Assembly (NCBI RefSeq): GCF_900105095.1
Contig: NZ_LT629743.1
Span: 1,054,001-1,118,000, forward strand
DNA length: 64,000 bases
Origin: Erythrobacter sp. HL-111
GTDB taxonomy: Bacteria > Pseudomonadota > Alphaproteobacteria > Sphingomonadales > Sphingomonadaceae
Direction: 5' to 3'
Part shown: positions 27,099 to 39,718 of the stretch, one piece after another
Position numbering within the stretch: position 1 is the stretch's first letter
How the letters are laid out: each line of letters opens with the position of its first letter
The notes under the pieces: model-generated
What the model saw: only the letters and a program-made list of their open reading frames with translations
Databases searched by the model: none
Told to the model about the DNA's origin: nothing
Made by a program: the position numbers and the translations under genes

Positions 27099-28271
27099 AT
27101 GCTGCGCGAAGGATTCCGGATCGTCGCGCGGGTCGACCGGGCCGTGCCCCGGTCGCCCCTGCCGTTCGAGACGGTGCAGAAACGCCTCGGCGCGCTCGGC
27201 TCGGGCGCGGTCGTCTTCGCGGTGCTCGCGGCCGGTCCCGGCTTCGCGCTGGGCGATCTTGCGGGCCTTGCGACCGCCGGCGAGAGCCGCCCCGCGCTCG
27301 GCGAACCCGCGCCGCCCCGGCTCATGCCGTTCGAACGGGCCGGGACGAACTTTCCCGGTTCCGCCTTCTACTATCTCGCCGATCCGCCCCGGCGCGCGGC
27401 GCTGATCGCCCTGCCCGAAACCGATCCGCTCGCCGCCGGGGGACTGCGCTCGCCGGGCGAGGCGCTCGACCCCGGCCCGGCGGCGGCCCCCTTCCTCGCC
27501 GCGAGCGGAAACCCGAGAGCGGAGCAATGCCTTGCCGAAGCGGTGTTCTACGAAGCGGCCAGCGAGAGCGAGGCGGGCCAGCGCGCGGTCGCGCAGGTCG
27601 TGCTCAACCGCGTGCGCCACCCGGCCTGGCCGAACAGCGTGTGCGCGGTGGTGTTCGAGGGCGCCGAGCGCGCGACCGGGTGCCAGTTCACCTTCACCTG
27701 CGACGGCAGCCGGGCGCGCCCCGCCGCGGGCGCGGGTTGGGAACGGGCGCGGCGGATTGCGCGGATGGCGCTGGCGGGCGAGGTCTATGCCCCGGTCGGG
27801 CTGGCAACGCATTACCACACGCTGTGGGTCGCGCCGCGCTGGGCCGGCGGTCTCGACCATGTCGGCACGATCGGCGCGCACCGCTTCTACCGAGCGCGCG
27901 GCCGGGCGGGTTCGCTCGCCGCGTTCGACACCGCCTATGCCGGCGTCGAACCGGGCCTTGCGGACCCTGGCGCCGGATCGGCGCGCGGGAAGCCTGCGGG
28001 CGCGCCCCCGGCGCGGGCCGGGGGTGCTGCGGCGCCCCTTGCCAGCCCCGCCCCCGACGCCGAGGCCGGGCCGAGCCTTTCGGGCGAAATCGCACTGCGG
28101 CCTGGAAACGCGCCGGTTTCCCCGTCCGAGCCCGCCGCCGCCCCGGCTGCGGGAAGCGGCAGTGTGCGCGAGGAATACCGCGCCGCTGGCCGCTGGAAAA
28201 CCCGCCCGGAAAGCGCCGACAGCGCGGCGCGCAAGGCCCCGAGGATCGCGGTCGAGCCGCTCGGCGAGTGA
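27099..28271 (+). CDS. SleB-type cell wall hydrolase (Hydrolase_2)
   Basis: The 390-residue protein has an N-terminal hydrophobic segment (about 33-50) and a cell-wall hydrolase domain of the SleB type: CLAEAVFYEAASESEAGQ, VAQVVLNRVRHPAWPNSVC, GCQFTFTCDG and ATHYHTLWVAPRW (about 145-265). It likely cleaves peptidoglycan in the periplasm as a lytic transglycosylase. The C-terminal 110 residues are Ala/Pro-rich and low complexity. The start ATG 27099 has GGAAGG eight bases upstream; extending the frame further upstream gives only low-complexity Arg/Pro residues. Confidence 0.88.
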   Translation: MLREGFRIVARVDRAVPRSPLPFETVQKRLGALGSGAVVFAVLAAGPGFALGDLAGLATAGESRPALGEPAPPRLMPFERAGTNFPGSAFYYLADPPRRAALIALPETDPLAAGGLRSPGEALDPGPAAAPFLAASGNPRAEQCLAEAVFYEAASESEAGQRAVAQVVLNRVRHPAWPNSVCAVVFEGAERATGCQFTFTCDGSRARPAAGAGWERARRIARMALAGEVYAPVGLATHYHTLWVAPRWAGGLDHVGTIGAHRFYRARGRAGSLAAFDTAYAGVEPGLADPGAGSARGKPAGAPPARAGGAAAPLASPAPDAEAGPSLSGEIALRPGNAPVSPSEPAAAPAAGSGSVREEYRAAGRWKTRPESADSAARKAPRIAVEPLGE

Positions 28272-28540
28272 TCCGCGCCGCCTTCCGCCCGGCTTGCGGC
28301 CTAGTCCGACGACAGGCGGGGAGAGAGCGAAAACGCCGCTGCGATAAAGGGTTAACGGACGCGAAACCCTGCCTCGTCACCAAGCCTTAGCGCGCTTTCC
28401 CCTAGGTCGGATGTCATCAGATCAACCCCTGCGCCCGCCCCTTGGCGCGCTTCCCCGGCCTCGCCCCGCGGCATTCGCCCGCCACGCGTCGCCGGACGAG
28501 CCGCTGCCGGGCGAGCCGGAACCCGGGAAACCGCGCGCCC

Positions 28541-28918
28541 ATGACGATCCATTTCGCGGCCGCCTTCGGCACTGCCCCCGCCCGCGCCTGCGCCCCCATC
28601 GCGCGCGGCCTCGTGCGCCGGGCACGCGAACGCGCGGCGAACGACAACAGCGCCGCCGAAGGTCGCGCCGATGCCCGCCCGCGCGGCTCTGCCGCACCCG
28701 CCCGCCGCCGCGCCCCGAGCGAGGCGGTGCTGCGCGCTGCGCTGCGCCATTTCGCCGAACATGGCCTCGGCGCCGCCCGCGCCGCGCGCGCGCGGGCCGA
28801 GGCCGCCTTTTTCGCAGGCGACCGGCCGGCCTATGACTGGTGGCTCGAAATCACCCGCACGCTCGACCGCCGCCTTGCGCTCGAGGTTGCGGGCGAATCC
28901 GGACCGACCCCTGGCTGA
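28541..28918 (+). CDS. Small conserved-looking protein of unknown function
   Basis: The 125-residue protein has a basic, Ala/Arg-rich N-terminal half and a better-defined C-terminal half (about 75-118) with LRHFAEHGLGAARAARARAE and FFAGDRPAYDWWLEITRTLD. That C-terminal block recalls small hypothetical proteins of sphingomonads from memory. No signal peptide or membrane segment. The start is ATG 28541, with only a weak ribosome binding site. The 269 bases before it hold a TTAAC motif near 28352. The gene is followed after 97 bases by the GGDEF-EAL gene. Confidence 0.6.
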   Translation: MTIHFAAAFGTAPARACAPIARGLVRRARERAANDNSAAEGRADARPRGSAAPARRRAPSEAVLRAALRHFAEHGLGAARAARARAEAAFFAGDRPAYDWWLEITRTLDRRLALEVAGESGPTPG

Positions 28919-29015
28919 AGGGTCCGGCCCGCCCAAGTCGCGGATTTCACGCGTGGAAAGGGGTAAGCACCGCGTTAACCCGACCTTGACCACTTCGGGC
29001 TAGGCCGGAGGCGAT

Positions 29016-32695
<3,680 letters not shown>

Positions 32696-33586
32696 ATGAG
32701 CATCCTCGTAGACAAGGACACCAAGGTCATCACGCAAGGGATGACCGGCAACACCGGCACCTTCCACACCGAGCAGGCGCTCGCCTACGGCACGCAGATG
32801 GTCGCGGGCGTCACGCCCGGCAAAGGCGGCACGGAGCATATCGGCCTGCCGCAGTTCGACACGGTGAAGGAGGCCAAGGCCGCCACGGGCGCGACCGCCT
32901 CGTGCATCTATGTGCCGCCGCCCTTCGCCGCCGACGCGATCTGCGAGGCGATCGATGCCGAGATCGAACTCATCATCTGCATCACCGAGGGCATCCCGGT
33001 GCTCGACATGGTCCGCGCCAAGCGTGCGCTCGAGGGTTCCAGGTCGCGCCTCATCGGCCCGAACTGTCCCGGCGTGCTGACGCCCGACGAATGCAAGATC
33101 GGCATCATGCCGGGCTCGATCTTCAAGAAGGGCAGCGTCGGCGTCGTAAGCCGTTCGGGCACGCTCACCTATGAAGCCGTCCACCAGACCACGCAGGTCG
33201 GGCTCGGCCAGTCGACCGCGGTCGGCATCGGCGGGGACCCTGTGAACGGGACGAACTTCATCGACGTGCTCGACCTCTTCCTCGACGACCCGGAAACCGA
33301 AAGCATCATCATGATCGGCGAGATCGGCGGCAGTGCGGAAGAAGAAGCCGCCGCCTTCCTCAAGGCCGAGGCCGCCAAGGGCCGCAGCAAGCCGACCGTC
33401 GGCTTCATCGCGGGCCGCACCGCGCCTCCGGGCCGCCGCATGGGCCATGCGGGCGCGATCGTCTCGGGCGGCCAGGGCGGCGCCGAGGACAAGATCGCGG
33501 CGATGGAGGATGCGGGCATCCGCGTCTCGCCGAGCCCGAGCGAACTGGGCACGACGCTCGCGGCGATGCTGAAGGAAATGGCGTGA
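32696..33586 (+). CDS. sucD: Succinyl-CoA synthetase alpha subunit
   Basis: The 296-residue protein has the CoA-binding N-terminal domain ([26 protein letters not shown]), [12 protein letters not shown] and the phosphohistidine loop [14 protein letters not shown]. It pairs with SucC to make ATP or GTP from succinyl-CoA. It begins immediately after the preceding stop. sucC, which often accompanies sucD, is not in this cluster. The REP-like palindrome pair and the GIY-YIG gene follow. Confidence 0.97.
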   Translation: MSILVDKDTKVITQGMTGNTGTFHTEQALAYGTQMVAGVTPGKGGTEHIGLPQFDTVKEAKAATGATASCIYVPPPFAADAICEAIDAEIELIICITEGIPVLDMVRAKRALEGSRSRLIGPNCPGVLTPDECKIGIMPGSIFKKGSVGVVSRSGTLTYEAVHQTTQVGLGQSTAVGIGGDPVNGTNFIDVLDLFLDDPETESIIMIGEIGGSAEEEAAAFLKAEAAKGRSKPTVGFIAGRTAPPGRRMGHAGAIVSGGQGGAEDKIAAMEDAGIRVSPSPSELGTTLAAMLKEMA

Positions 33587-33597
33587 GTTTCCATGGG

Positions 33598-33671
33598 CAT
33601 GTGAGTCCCAGCGAAGGCTGGGACCTCGTGCCTGACAGGACAAGGTCCCAGCCTTCCCCGGGACTCACATG
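33598..33671. repeat. REP-like inverted pair (29-bp arms)
   Basis: The left arm (33598-33626) and right arm (33643-33671) are inverted copies of each other with 26-27 matches of 29, around a 16-base spacer. Each arm itself contains a GTCCCAGC...GCTGGGAC-type hairpin. The outer ends read CATGTGAGTCCC and GGGACTCACATG. The arrangement is that of a two-REP (REPIN-like) element. It lies 12 bases after the sucD stop and 12 bases before the GIY-YIG gene. Confidence 0.85.
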
Positions 33672-33682
33672 AGGTGGAATGA

Positions 33683-33970
33683 TTGAAGGAGGGCTTCGTC
33701 TACATCCTGACCAACAGGAAAGGCGGGGTCCTGTATATCGGCGTCACCGACGATCTCGCGCGGCGCCTCGCACAGCATCGGACGGGAACGGTCCGGGGGT
33801 TTGCGAAGAAATACAATTGCGACCGGCTGGTCTGGTTCGAACGGCACGAGAATATTCACGATGCCCGGATCGCCGAGAGACGAATGAAGGCTTGGAAACG
33901 CGAATGGAAGATCAGGCGGATCGAGGAAAGCAATCCCGGATGGGACGACCTCTCGTCCGCGCTTGTCTGA
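33683..33970 (+). CDS. GIY-YIG single-domain nuclease-like protein
   Basis: The 95-residue protein is almost entirely a GIY-YIG domain: FVYILTNRKGGVLYIGVTDD (the VYI...YIG motif), a catalytic-type Arg in ARRLAQHR, and a Glu in the later helix (DARIAERRMKAWKREWK), ending NPGWDDL. This is the UPF0213/YhbQ-like group, with no extra DNA-binding domain. The frame requires a TTG start at 33683, with GAGGTGG six bases upstream; an ATG at 33679 is in another frame. It sits between sucD and sucA and is bracketed by REP-like palindromes on both sides. Confidence 0.87.
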   Translation: MKEGFVYILTNRKGGVLYIGVTDDLARRLAQHRTGTVRGFAKKYNCDRLVWFERHENIHDARIAERRMKAWKREWKIRRIEESNPGWDDLSSALV

Positions 33971-33989
33971 TGTCTCGCAAGATCAAGGG

Positions 33990-34014
33990 AGGTCCCAGCC
34001 TGCGCTGGGACTCA
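33990..34014 (+). repeat. REP-like palindrome, single copy next to sucA start
   Basis: AGGTCCCAGCCTGCGCTGGGACTCA repeats the first part of the right arm at 33643 in direct orientation, with the same AGGTCCCAGCCT and GGGACTCA ends. The hairpin core GTCCCAGC...GCTGGGAC ends seven bases before the sucA ATG and abuts its AGGA ribosome binding site. Confidence 0.85.
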
Positions 34015-34019
34015 GGATT

Positions 34020-36821
34020 ATGAACGAGCAGAGCAAGAACTTCATCCCCGAAATGACCGATCAGGACGGCCCGCAGCCCGGCCCCACGTGGGAAAGGCGC
34101 GGCTGGCTCGACACGCTGGCGGGCAGCGGCGCGGACCTCGTGGCGGCGATGGACCCGACCGAGATGAAGCTGGCGGTCAAGCAGGCGGCCAGGGACGCGG
34201 GCAAGCCGATGGACCCCAAGGCCATCGAGAAGGCCGCCTCGCTGTCGATTTCCGCGATGACGCTGGTGCGGCTCTACCGCGTGCGCGGGCACATGTCCGC
34301 CGATCTCGATCCGCTCGGCATGTCCAACCGCGAAGGGCCGGAAGACCTGACGCTCGAATGGCACGGGCTTGCCGGCAAGGAGGCCGAGGAGGTCTATGTC
34401 GGCGGGGTGCTGGGCATGGAATGGACCACGGTGGACAAGCTCCACCGGCGCCTGCGCGAAGTCTATTGCGGCAAGGTCGGCCTCGAATACATGCACATCG
34501 CCGACACCGAGGAACGCCGTTTCCTGCAGGACAAGTTCGAAAGCCCGGGCGAGACGATCCAGTTCACCCCCGAGGGCAAGAAGGCGATCCTCGCCGCCGT
34601 GCTGCGCGGCGAGCAGTACGAGGAATTCCTCGGCCGCAAATATGTCGGGACCAAGCGGTTCGGCCTCGACGGCGGGGAATCGATGATCCCGGCGCTCGAA
34701 GCGGTCATCAAGCACGGCGGCAGCGCGGGCGTGCGCGAGATCATCTACGGCATGGCCCACCGCGGGCGGCTGAACGTCCTCGCCAATGTCATGGCGAAAC
34801 CCTACCGCGTGATCTTCCACGAATTCTCGGGTGGATCGGCCAACCCGGATGACGTGGGCGGTTCGGGCGACGTGAAATACCACCTCGGCACCAGCACCGA
34901 CCGCGAATTCGACGGGATTTCGGTGCACATGAGCCTGACGCCCAACCCCTCGCATCTCGAGGCGGTGAACCCGGTCGTGCTGGGCAAGGCGCGGGCGCAG
35001 CAGGCGATCCGCGACGATCTCAGCCAGAAGCGCGAGGTGCTGCCCGTGCTGATCCACGGCGACGCGGCCTTCGCGGGGCAAGGCGTGGTGTGGGAAAGCC
35101 TCTCGCTCTCGGGCGTGCCCGGCTACGACACCGGGGGGTGCATCCACTTCATCATCAACAACCAGATCGGCTTCACCACCTCGCCGAAATTCGCGCGCTC
35201 CTCGCCCTACCCCAGCGACGTGGCGAAGGGCGTGATGGCGCCGATCCTCCACGTCAACGGCGACGATCCCGAAGCGGTGACCTTCGCCTGCAAGCTCGCG
35301 GTCGAATACCGCCAGACCTTCCACCGCGACGTGGTGATCGACATGTGGTGCTATCGCCGCTTCGGCCACAACGAAGGCGACGAGCCCAAGTTCACCCAGC
35401 CGCTGATGTACGACGCGATCCGCGCCCATCCCAAGGTTTCCAAGATCTACGAGGATCGCCTGATCGCCGAAGGCGTGGTGGAAAAGGGCCACCGCGAGGA
35501 GGCGGCCAGGGAATTCATCGCCCTGCTCGACGAGGAATTCGAGGCGTCCAGGAGCTACAAGCCCAACGAGGCGGACTGGTTCGCCGGGCGCTGGGCCGGG
35601 CTCAACAAGCCGGCCGATCCCGAAACCGCGCGGCGCAATGTCGAAACCGCGATCGAGCGCAAGATGTTCGACCATATCGGCAAGGTGCTGACCGAGGTTC
35701 CGGGCGATCTCGAAATCCACAAGACGCTGGACCGCGTCCTCGCCGCCAAGGCCGCCATGTTCGAGAGCGGCGAGGGCTTCGACTGGGCGACGGCGGAGGC
35801 GCTCGCCTTCGGCAGCCTCGTCATGGAAGGCTATGGCGTGCGCCTGTCCGGGCAGGACAGCGGGCGCGGCACCTTCTCGCAGCGCCACGCCGTGTGGGTC
35901 GACCAGAAGACCGAGCGCAAGTACGTGCCGCTCAACACCCTGCCCCACGGCAAGTTCGAGGTGCACGATTCGACCCTGTCGGAATACGGCGTGCTCGGTT
36001 TCGAGTATGGTTTCGCCATGGCCGATCCCAAGACGCTGGTGCTGTGGGAAGGCCAGTTCGGCGACTTCGCCAACGGCGCGCAGATCATGATCGACCAGTT
36101 CATCGCGAGCGGGGAGGCCAAGTGGCTGCGCGCCAACGGCCTCGTGATGCTGCTTCCCCACGGCTATGAAGGCCAGGGGCCGGAGCATTCCTCGGCACGG
36201 CTCGAACGCTTCCTGCAGCTCTGCGCGAACGACAACATCCAGGTCTGCAACATCACCACGCCGGCGAACTATTTCCACGTGCTGCGCCGCCAGATGCTGC
36301 GCCCGTTCCGCAAGCCGCTGATCATCATGACGCCGAAATCGCTTCTGCGGCACCCGATGGCGAAGTCTTCGCGGGACGAATTCCTGGGCGACCGGCAGTT
36401 CCGGCGGATCAAGTCCGACACGACCGAAATCGCCGACGAGAAGGTGAAACGCCTCGTCCTGTGTTCGGGCAAGGTCGCCTACGACCTGATCGAGAAGCGC
36501 GATGCCGAAGCGATCGGGGACGTGTCGATCGTGCGGATCGAACAGCTCTACCCCTTCCCCGGCGAGCCGCTGGCGAAGCGGATGGAGCGGATGGAGAACC
36601 TCGAGGAGGTGATCTGGTGCCAGGAGGAACCGAAGAACAACGGCGCGTGGTTCTTCGTCCAGAACCAGATCGAGGATTCGCTAGCGCAGGCAGGGTTCGC
36701 GGGCAAGCGGCCCGTCTATGTCGGGCGCGACCCGGCCGCCTCGCCCGCGACCGGGCTCGCCGGGCGGCACAAGGAGCAGCAGGAGCGGCTGGTGGCCGAG
36801 GCGCTGGGCCTCTCGAATTAG
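34020..36821 (+). CDS. sucA: 2-oxoglutarate dehydrogenase E1 component
   Basis: The 933-residue thiamine-diphosphate enzyme decarboxylates 2-oxoglutarate and passes the succinyl group to SucB. It has the E1o motifs HRGRLNVLANVM, GDAAFAGQGVVWE, FIINNQIGFTTSP, GHNEGDEPKFTQP, and the C-terminal transketolase-like part (SGRGTFSQRHAVW, HGYEGQGPEHSSARLERFLQ; quoted in parts). Length is normal for the family. The start ATG 34020 (MNEQSKN) has AGGA only two bases away, and a REP-like hairpin directly in front. sucB follows after 36 bases. Confidence 0.97.
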   Translation: MNEQSKNFIPEMTDQDGPQPGPTWERRGWLDTLAGSGADLVAAMDPTEMKLAVKQAARDAGKPMDPKAIEKAASLSISAMTLVRLYRVRGHMSADLDPLGMSNREGPEDLTLEWHGLAGKEAEEVYVGGVLGMEWTTVDKLHRRLREVYCGKVGLEYMHIADTEERRFLQDKFESPGETIQFTPEGKKAILAAVLRGEQYEEFLGRKYVGTKRFGLDGGESMIPALEAVIKHGGSAGVREIIYGMAHRGRLNVLANVMAKPYRVIFHEFSGGSANPDDVGGSGDVKYHLGTSTDREFDGISVHMSLTPNPSHLEAVNPVVLGKARAQQAIRDDLSQKREVLPVLIHGDAAFAGQGVVWESLSLSGVPGYDTGGCIHFIINNQIGFTTSPKFARSSPYPSDVAKGVMAPILHVNGDDPEAVTFACKLAVEYRQTFHRDVVIDMWCYRRFGHNEGDEPKFTQPLMYDAIRAHPKVSKIYEDRLIAEGVVEKGHREEAAREFIALLDEEFEASRSYKPNEADWFAGRWAGLNKPADPETARRNVETAIERKMFDHIGKVLTEVPGDLEIHKTLDRVLAAKAAMFESGEGFDWATAEALAFGSLVMEGYGVRLSGQDSGRGTFSQRHAVWVDQKTERKYVPLNTLPHGKFEVHDSTLSEYGVLGFEYGFAMADPKTLVLWEGQFGDFANGAQIMIDQFIASGEAKWLRANGLVMLLPHGYEGQGPEHSSARLERFLQLCANDNIQVCNITTPANYFHVLRRQMLRPFRKPLIIMTPKSLLRHPMAKSSRDEFLGDRQFRRIKSDTTEIADEKVKRLVLCSGKVAYDLIEKRDAEAIGDVSIVRIEQLYPFPGEPLAKRMERMENLEEVIWCQEEPKNNGAWFFVQNQIEDSLAQAGFAGKRPVYVGRDPAASPATGLAGRHKEQQERLVAEALGLSN

Positions 36822-36857
36822 ACACCAACAGACAACAAAGTTCAGGAAGCATCTGGA

Positions 36858-38114
36858 ATGGCAACCGAAATCAAAGTCCCCGCTCTCGGCGAATCGGTCA
36901 CCGAAGGCACGATCGGCGAATGGCTCAAGCAGCCCGGCGACGCGGTCGAGGCCGACGAGCCGATCGCCAGCCTCGAAACCGACAAGGTCGCGGTCGACGT
37001 GCCCTCGCCGGTTGCGGGCGTGCTGAGCGAGCACAAGGTCGCGGTCGGCGACACGGTCGAAGTCGGCGCGGTGATCGCGCTGATCGAGGAAGGCGCGAGC
37101 GCGGGAGCCAGCCCTTCGCCCTCGCCTGCGCCCTCCCCCGCACCCGCGTCGGACGAGGACGAGGGCGACAGGGCCAAGGAAAGCCCGTCGGAGGACCTCG
37201 TCGCCGCCGCGCAGACGCTTTCGCCCGCGGTGCGCCGCGCGGTGCTCGAACACGGGGTCGATCCCTCGACCATCAAGGGCACCGGCAAGGACGGCCGCCT
37301 GACCAAGGAAGACGTGATCGCCGCGGCCGAAGCGAAGAAGAGCGGCGCGCCCGCGCCTTCGCCCGCCCCGGCCCCCTCGCCCGCGCCCGCCCCGGCTCCC
37401 GCCGCGGCCGGCGAGCGCCGCGAGGAGCGGGTCAAGATGACCCGGATGCGCCAGACCATCGCCAAGCGCCTCAAGGGCGCGCAGGACAATGCGGCGCTGC
37501 TCACCACCTTCAACGATGTCGACATGTCCGCCGTGATCGAGGCGCGCAACCGCTACAAGGACCTGTTCGCCAGGAAGCACGACATCCGCCTCGGCTTCAT
37601 GGGCTTCTTTGCCAAGGCCGCCTGCCTCGCGCTGAAGGACGTGCCCGCCGCCAACGCCTATATCGAGGGCGACGAGATCGTGTACCACGACTATGTCGAC
37701 ATCTCGGTCGCGGTCAGCGCCCCCAACGGCCTTGTCGTTCCCGTCATCCGCGACGCCGACAAGAAGGGCTTCGCCCGGATCGAGAAGGACATCGCCGATT
37801 TCGGCGCGCGGGCCAAGGAAGGCACGCTGACGATGGAGGACATGACCGGAGGCACCTTCACGATCTCGAACGGCGGCGTGTTCGGCAGCCTCATGTCCAC
37901 CCCGATCATCAACCCGCCGCAGAGCGCCGTCCTCGGCCTCCACCGGATCGAGGACCGGCCGGTGGCGGTGAACGGCGAAGTCGTCATCCGCCCGATGATG
38001 TATCTCGCCCTCAGCTACGACCACCGCCTGATCGACGGGCGCGAGGCGGTGACCGCATTGAAGATCATCAAGGAGGCGATCGAGGATCCGACCCGGATGC
38101 TGATCGATTTGTGA
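36858..38114 (+). CDS. sucB: Dihydrolipoamide succinyltransferase (E2) of 2-oxoglutarate dehydrogenase
   Basis: The 418-residue protein has an N-terminal lipoyl domain (ETDKVAVDV, lipoylated Lys43), a Pro/Ala/Ser linker, a peripheral-subunit-binding domain ([32 protein letters not shown], in parts) and a catalytic acyltransferase domain with YDHRLIDG (His389, Asp393). It takes succinyl from SucA and gives it to CoA. It lies between sucA and lpd. Confidence 0.97.
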   Translation: MATEIKVPALGESVTEGTIGEWLKQPGDAVEADEPIASLETDKVAVDVPSPVAGVLSEHKVAVGDTVEVGAVIALIEEGASAGASPSPSPAPSPAPASDEDEGDRAKESPSEDLVAAAQTLSPAVRRAVLEHGVDPSTIKGTGKDGRLTKEDVIAAAEAKKSGAPAPSPAPAPSPAPAPAPAAAGERREERVKMTRMRQTIAKRLKGAQDNAALLTTFNDVDMSAVIEARNRYKDLFARKHDIRLGFMGFFAKAACLALKDVPAANAYIEGDEIVYHDYVDISVAVSAPNGLVVPVIRDADKKGFARIEKDIADFGARAKEGTLTMEDMTGGTFTISNGGVFGSLMSTPIINPPQSAVLGLHRIEDRPVAVNGEVVIRPMMYLALSYDHRLIDGREAVTALKIIKEAIEDPTRMLIDL

Positions 38115-38206
38115 GGCACGATTCCCGAGGCGGCCCATCGCCGCGCAAAGATTGAACGAGACAATTGCCGATCCCACCTCGCCTGCAGGGATCATGGAGC
38201 TTATAA

Positions 38207-39607
38207 ATGGCTGAATACGACTACGACGTCCTCATCATCGGTGCCGGTCCCGGCGGCTATGTCGCGGCAATCCGCGCGGCGCAGCTTGGCCTCAAGGTCG
38301 CCTGCGTCGAAAGCCGCGAGACACTGGGCGGCACCTGCCTCAATGTCGGCTGCATCCCGTCGAAGGCCCTGCTCCACGCTTCCGAACTGTTCGACGAGGC
38401 CACCGGCGGCCATTTCGCTACCTGGGGGATCGAGGCCAAGGCGACGTTCGACCTCAAGAAGATGATGGCCGAGAAATCCGCCGCGGTCGGCGATCTCACC
38501 GGCGGGATCGAATTCCTGTTCAAGAAGAACAAGGTGACCTGGCTGAAAGGCCACGCCGCGTTCGAGGACGCGCACACGGTAAAGGTCGGCGATGCGACCC
38601 ATACCGCGAAGGACATTGTCATCGCGACCGGCTCCAGCGTCACCCCGCTCCCCGGCGTCGAGGTCGACAATGAAAAGAAGCGCATCGTCGATTCGACCGG
38701 CGCGCTCGACCTCGACGAAGTGCCCGAACATCTCGTGGTGATCGGCGGCGGCGTGATCGGGCTCGAACTCGGCAGCGTGTGGCGCAGGCTGGGTGCGAAG
38801 GTCACGGTGATCGAATTCCTCGACCAGCTGCTCCCCGGCATGGACGGCGAAATCCGCAAGGAGGCGCAGAAGATCTTCAGGAAGCAGGGCATGGAAATGA
38901 TGCTCGGCCACAAGGTCACCGGCGCCAGCGTCAAGGGCAAGAAGGTCACCCTGACGGTCGAGAAATCCTCCGGCGGCGATGAACAGACGATCGAGGCGAG
39001 CAATGTTCTCGTCGCGATCGGCCGGCGGCCCAACACCGACGGGCTGAGGCTCGAAAAGGCCGGGCTCAAGGTCAACAATCGCGGCCAGATCGAGATCGGC
39101 CACGATTTCCGAACCGAGGTCGACAACATCTGGGCGATCGGCGACGTCGCGCCCGGCCCCATGCTCGCGCACAAGGCCGAGGACGAAGGCATCGCGGTGG
39201 CCGAATTCATCGCCGGGCAGACGGGGATCGTGAACCACGATGTCATCCCCAACGTCGTCTACACCGCTCCCGAGATCGCCGGGGTAGGCCTCACCCAGGA
39301 ACAGGCGAAGGAGCGCGGGATCGAGGTCAAGGTCGGCAAGTTCCCGATGATGGCGAACTCCCGCGCCAAGGCGAACCGCGACACCGACGGCTTCGTCAAG
39401 GTGATCGCCGATGCCGAAACCGACCGCGTGATCGGCGTGTGGATGATCAACACGCTCGCCGGGACCATGATCGCGCAGGCCGCGCAGGCGATGGAATTCG
39501 GCGCCACGTCCGAGGACATCGCCTATACCTGCCACGCCCACCCCACCCATGCCGAGGCCTTCAAGGAAGCGGCGATGGCGGTGACGGGCAAGCCGATCCA
39601 TATCTGA
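38207..39607 (+). CDS. lpd: Dihydrolipoyl dehydrogenase (E3)
   Basis: The 466-residue FAD enzyme reoxidises dihydrolipoamide with NAD. It has the FAD-binding GAGPGGYVAAIRAAQ, the redox disulfide GGTCLNVGC (Cys44, Cys49), the NAD-binding GGGVIGLELGSVW and the C-terminal HAHPTHAEAFKEA with the catalytic His. GGAG lies eight bases before ATG 38207. It completes the 2-oxoglutarate dehydrogenase complex after sucA and sucB. Confidence 0.97.
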   Translation: MAEYDYDVLIIGAGPGGYVAAIRAAQLGLKVACVESRETLGGTCLNVGCIPSKALLHASELFDEATGGHFATWGIEAKATFDLKKMMAEKSAAVGDLTGGIEFLFKKNKVTWLKGHAAFEDAHTVKVGDATHTAKDIVIATGSSVTPLPGVEVDNEKKRIVDSTGALDLDEVPEHLVVIGGGVIGLELGSVWRRLGAKVTVIEFLDQLLPGMDGEIRKEAQKIFRKQGMEMMLGHKVTGASVKGKKVTLTVEKSSGGDEQTIEASNVLVAIGRRPNTDGLRLEKAGLKVNNRGQIEIGHDFRTEVDNIWAIGDVAPGPMLAHKAEDEGIAVAEFIAGQTGIVNHDVIPNVVYTAPEIAGVGLTQEQAKERGIEVKVGKFPMMANSRAKANRDTDGFVKVIADAETDRVIGVWMINTLAGTMIAQAAQAMEFGATSEDIAYTCHAHPTHAEAFKEAAMAVTGKPIHI

Positions 39608-39617
39608 ATTCCCGCAA

Positions 39618-39692
39618 GCTCCCGCGCAGGCGGGAGCCTCTTGCCACTGGCGCCGTGCAGCAGGCATGAGGTCCCCGCCTGCGCGGGGACTC
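39618..39692. repeat. REP-like inverted pair between lpd and amidase
   Basis: The left copy (39618-39639, GCTCCCGCGCAGGCGGGAGCCT) and right copy (39669-39692, AGGTCCCCGCCTGCGCGGGGAC then TC) are inverted and follow the same consensus as the pairs at 33598 and 45678. The pair lies between lpd and the amidase gene. A run of nine Gs at 39702-39710 follows it. Confidence 0.8.
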
Positions 39693-39718
39693 GCGCACGC
39701 AGGGGGGGGGAGACACGC

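Noticed and set aside
28637..28648. GCGAACGACAAC, which reads as the start of an alphaproteobacterial tmRNA tag (AND-N)
   Set aside because: The next codons do not continue as a tag, no tRNA-like acceptor part is nearby, and the stretch is inside a likely protein gene.
33679..34023. Alternative 114-residue frame from ATG 33679
   Set aside because: It overlaps the GIY-YIG gene in another frame and has no recognisable motif; the GIY-YIG frame needs the TTG start but shows the full domain.
39702..39710. Run of nine Gs as a phase-variation tract for the amidase
   Set aside because: It lies before the start codon and forms part of the Shine-Dalgarno region. It could alter spacing, but it is equally a repeat remnant or a sequencing-prone run.
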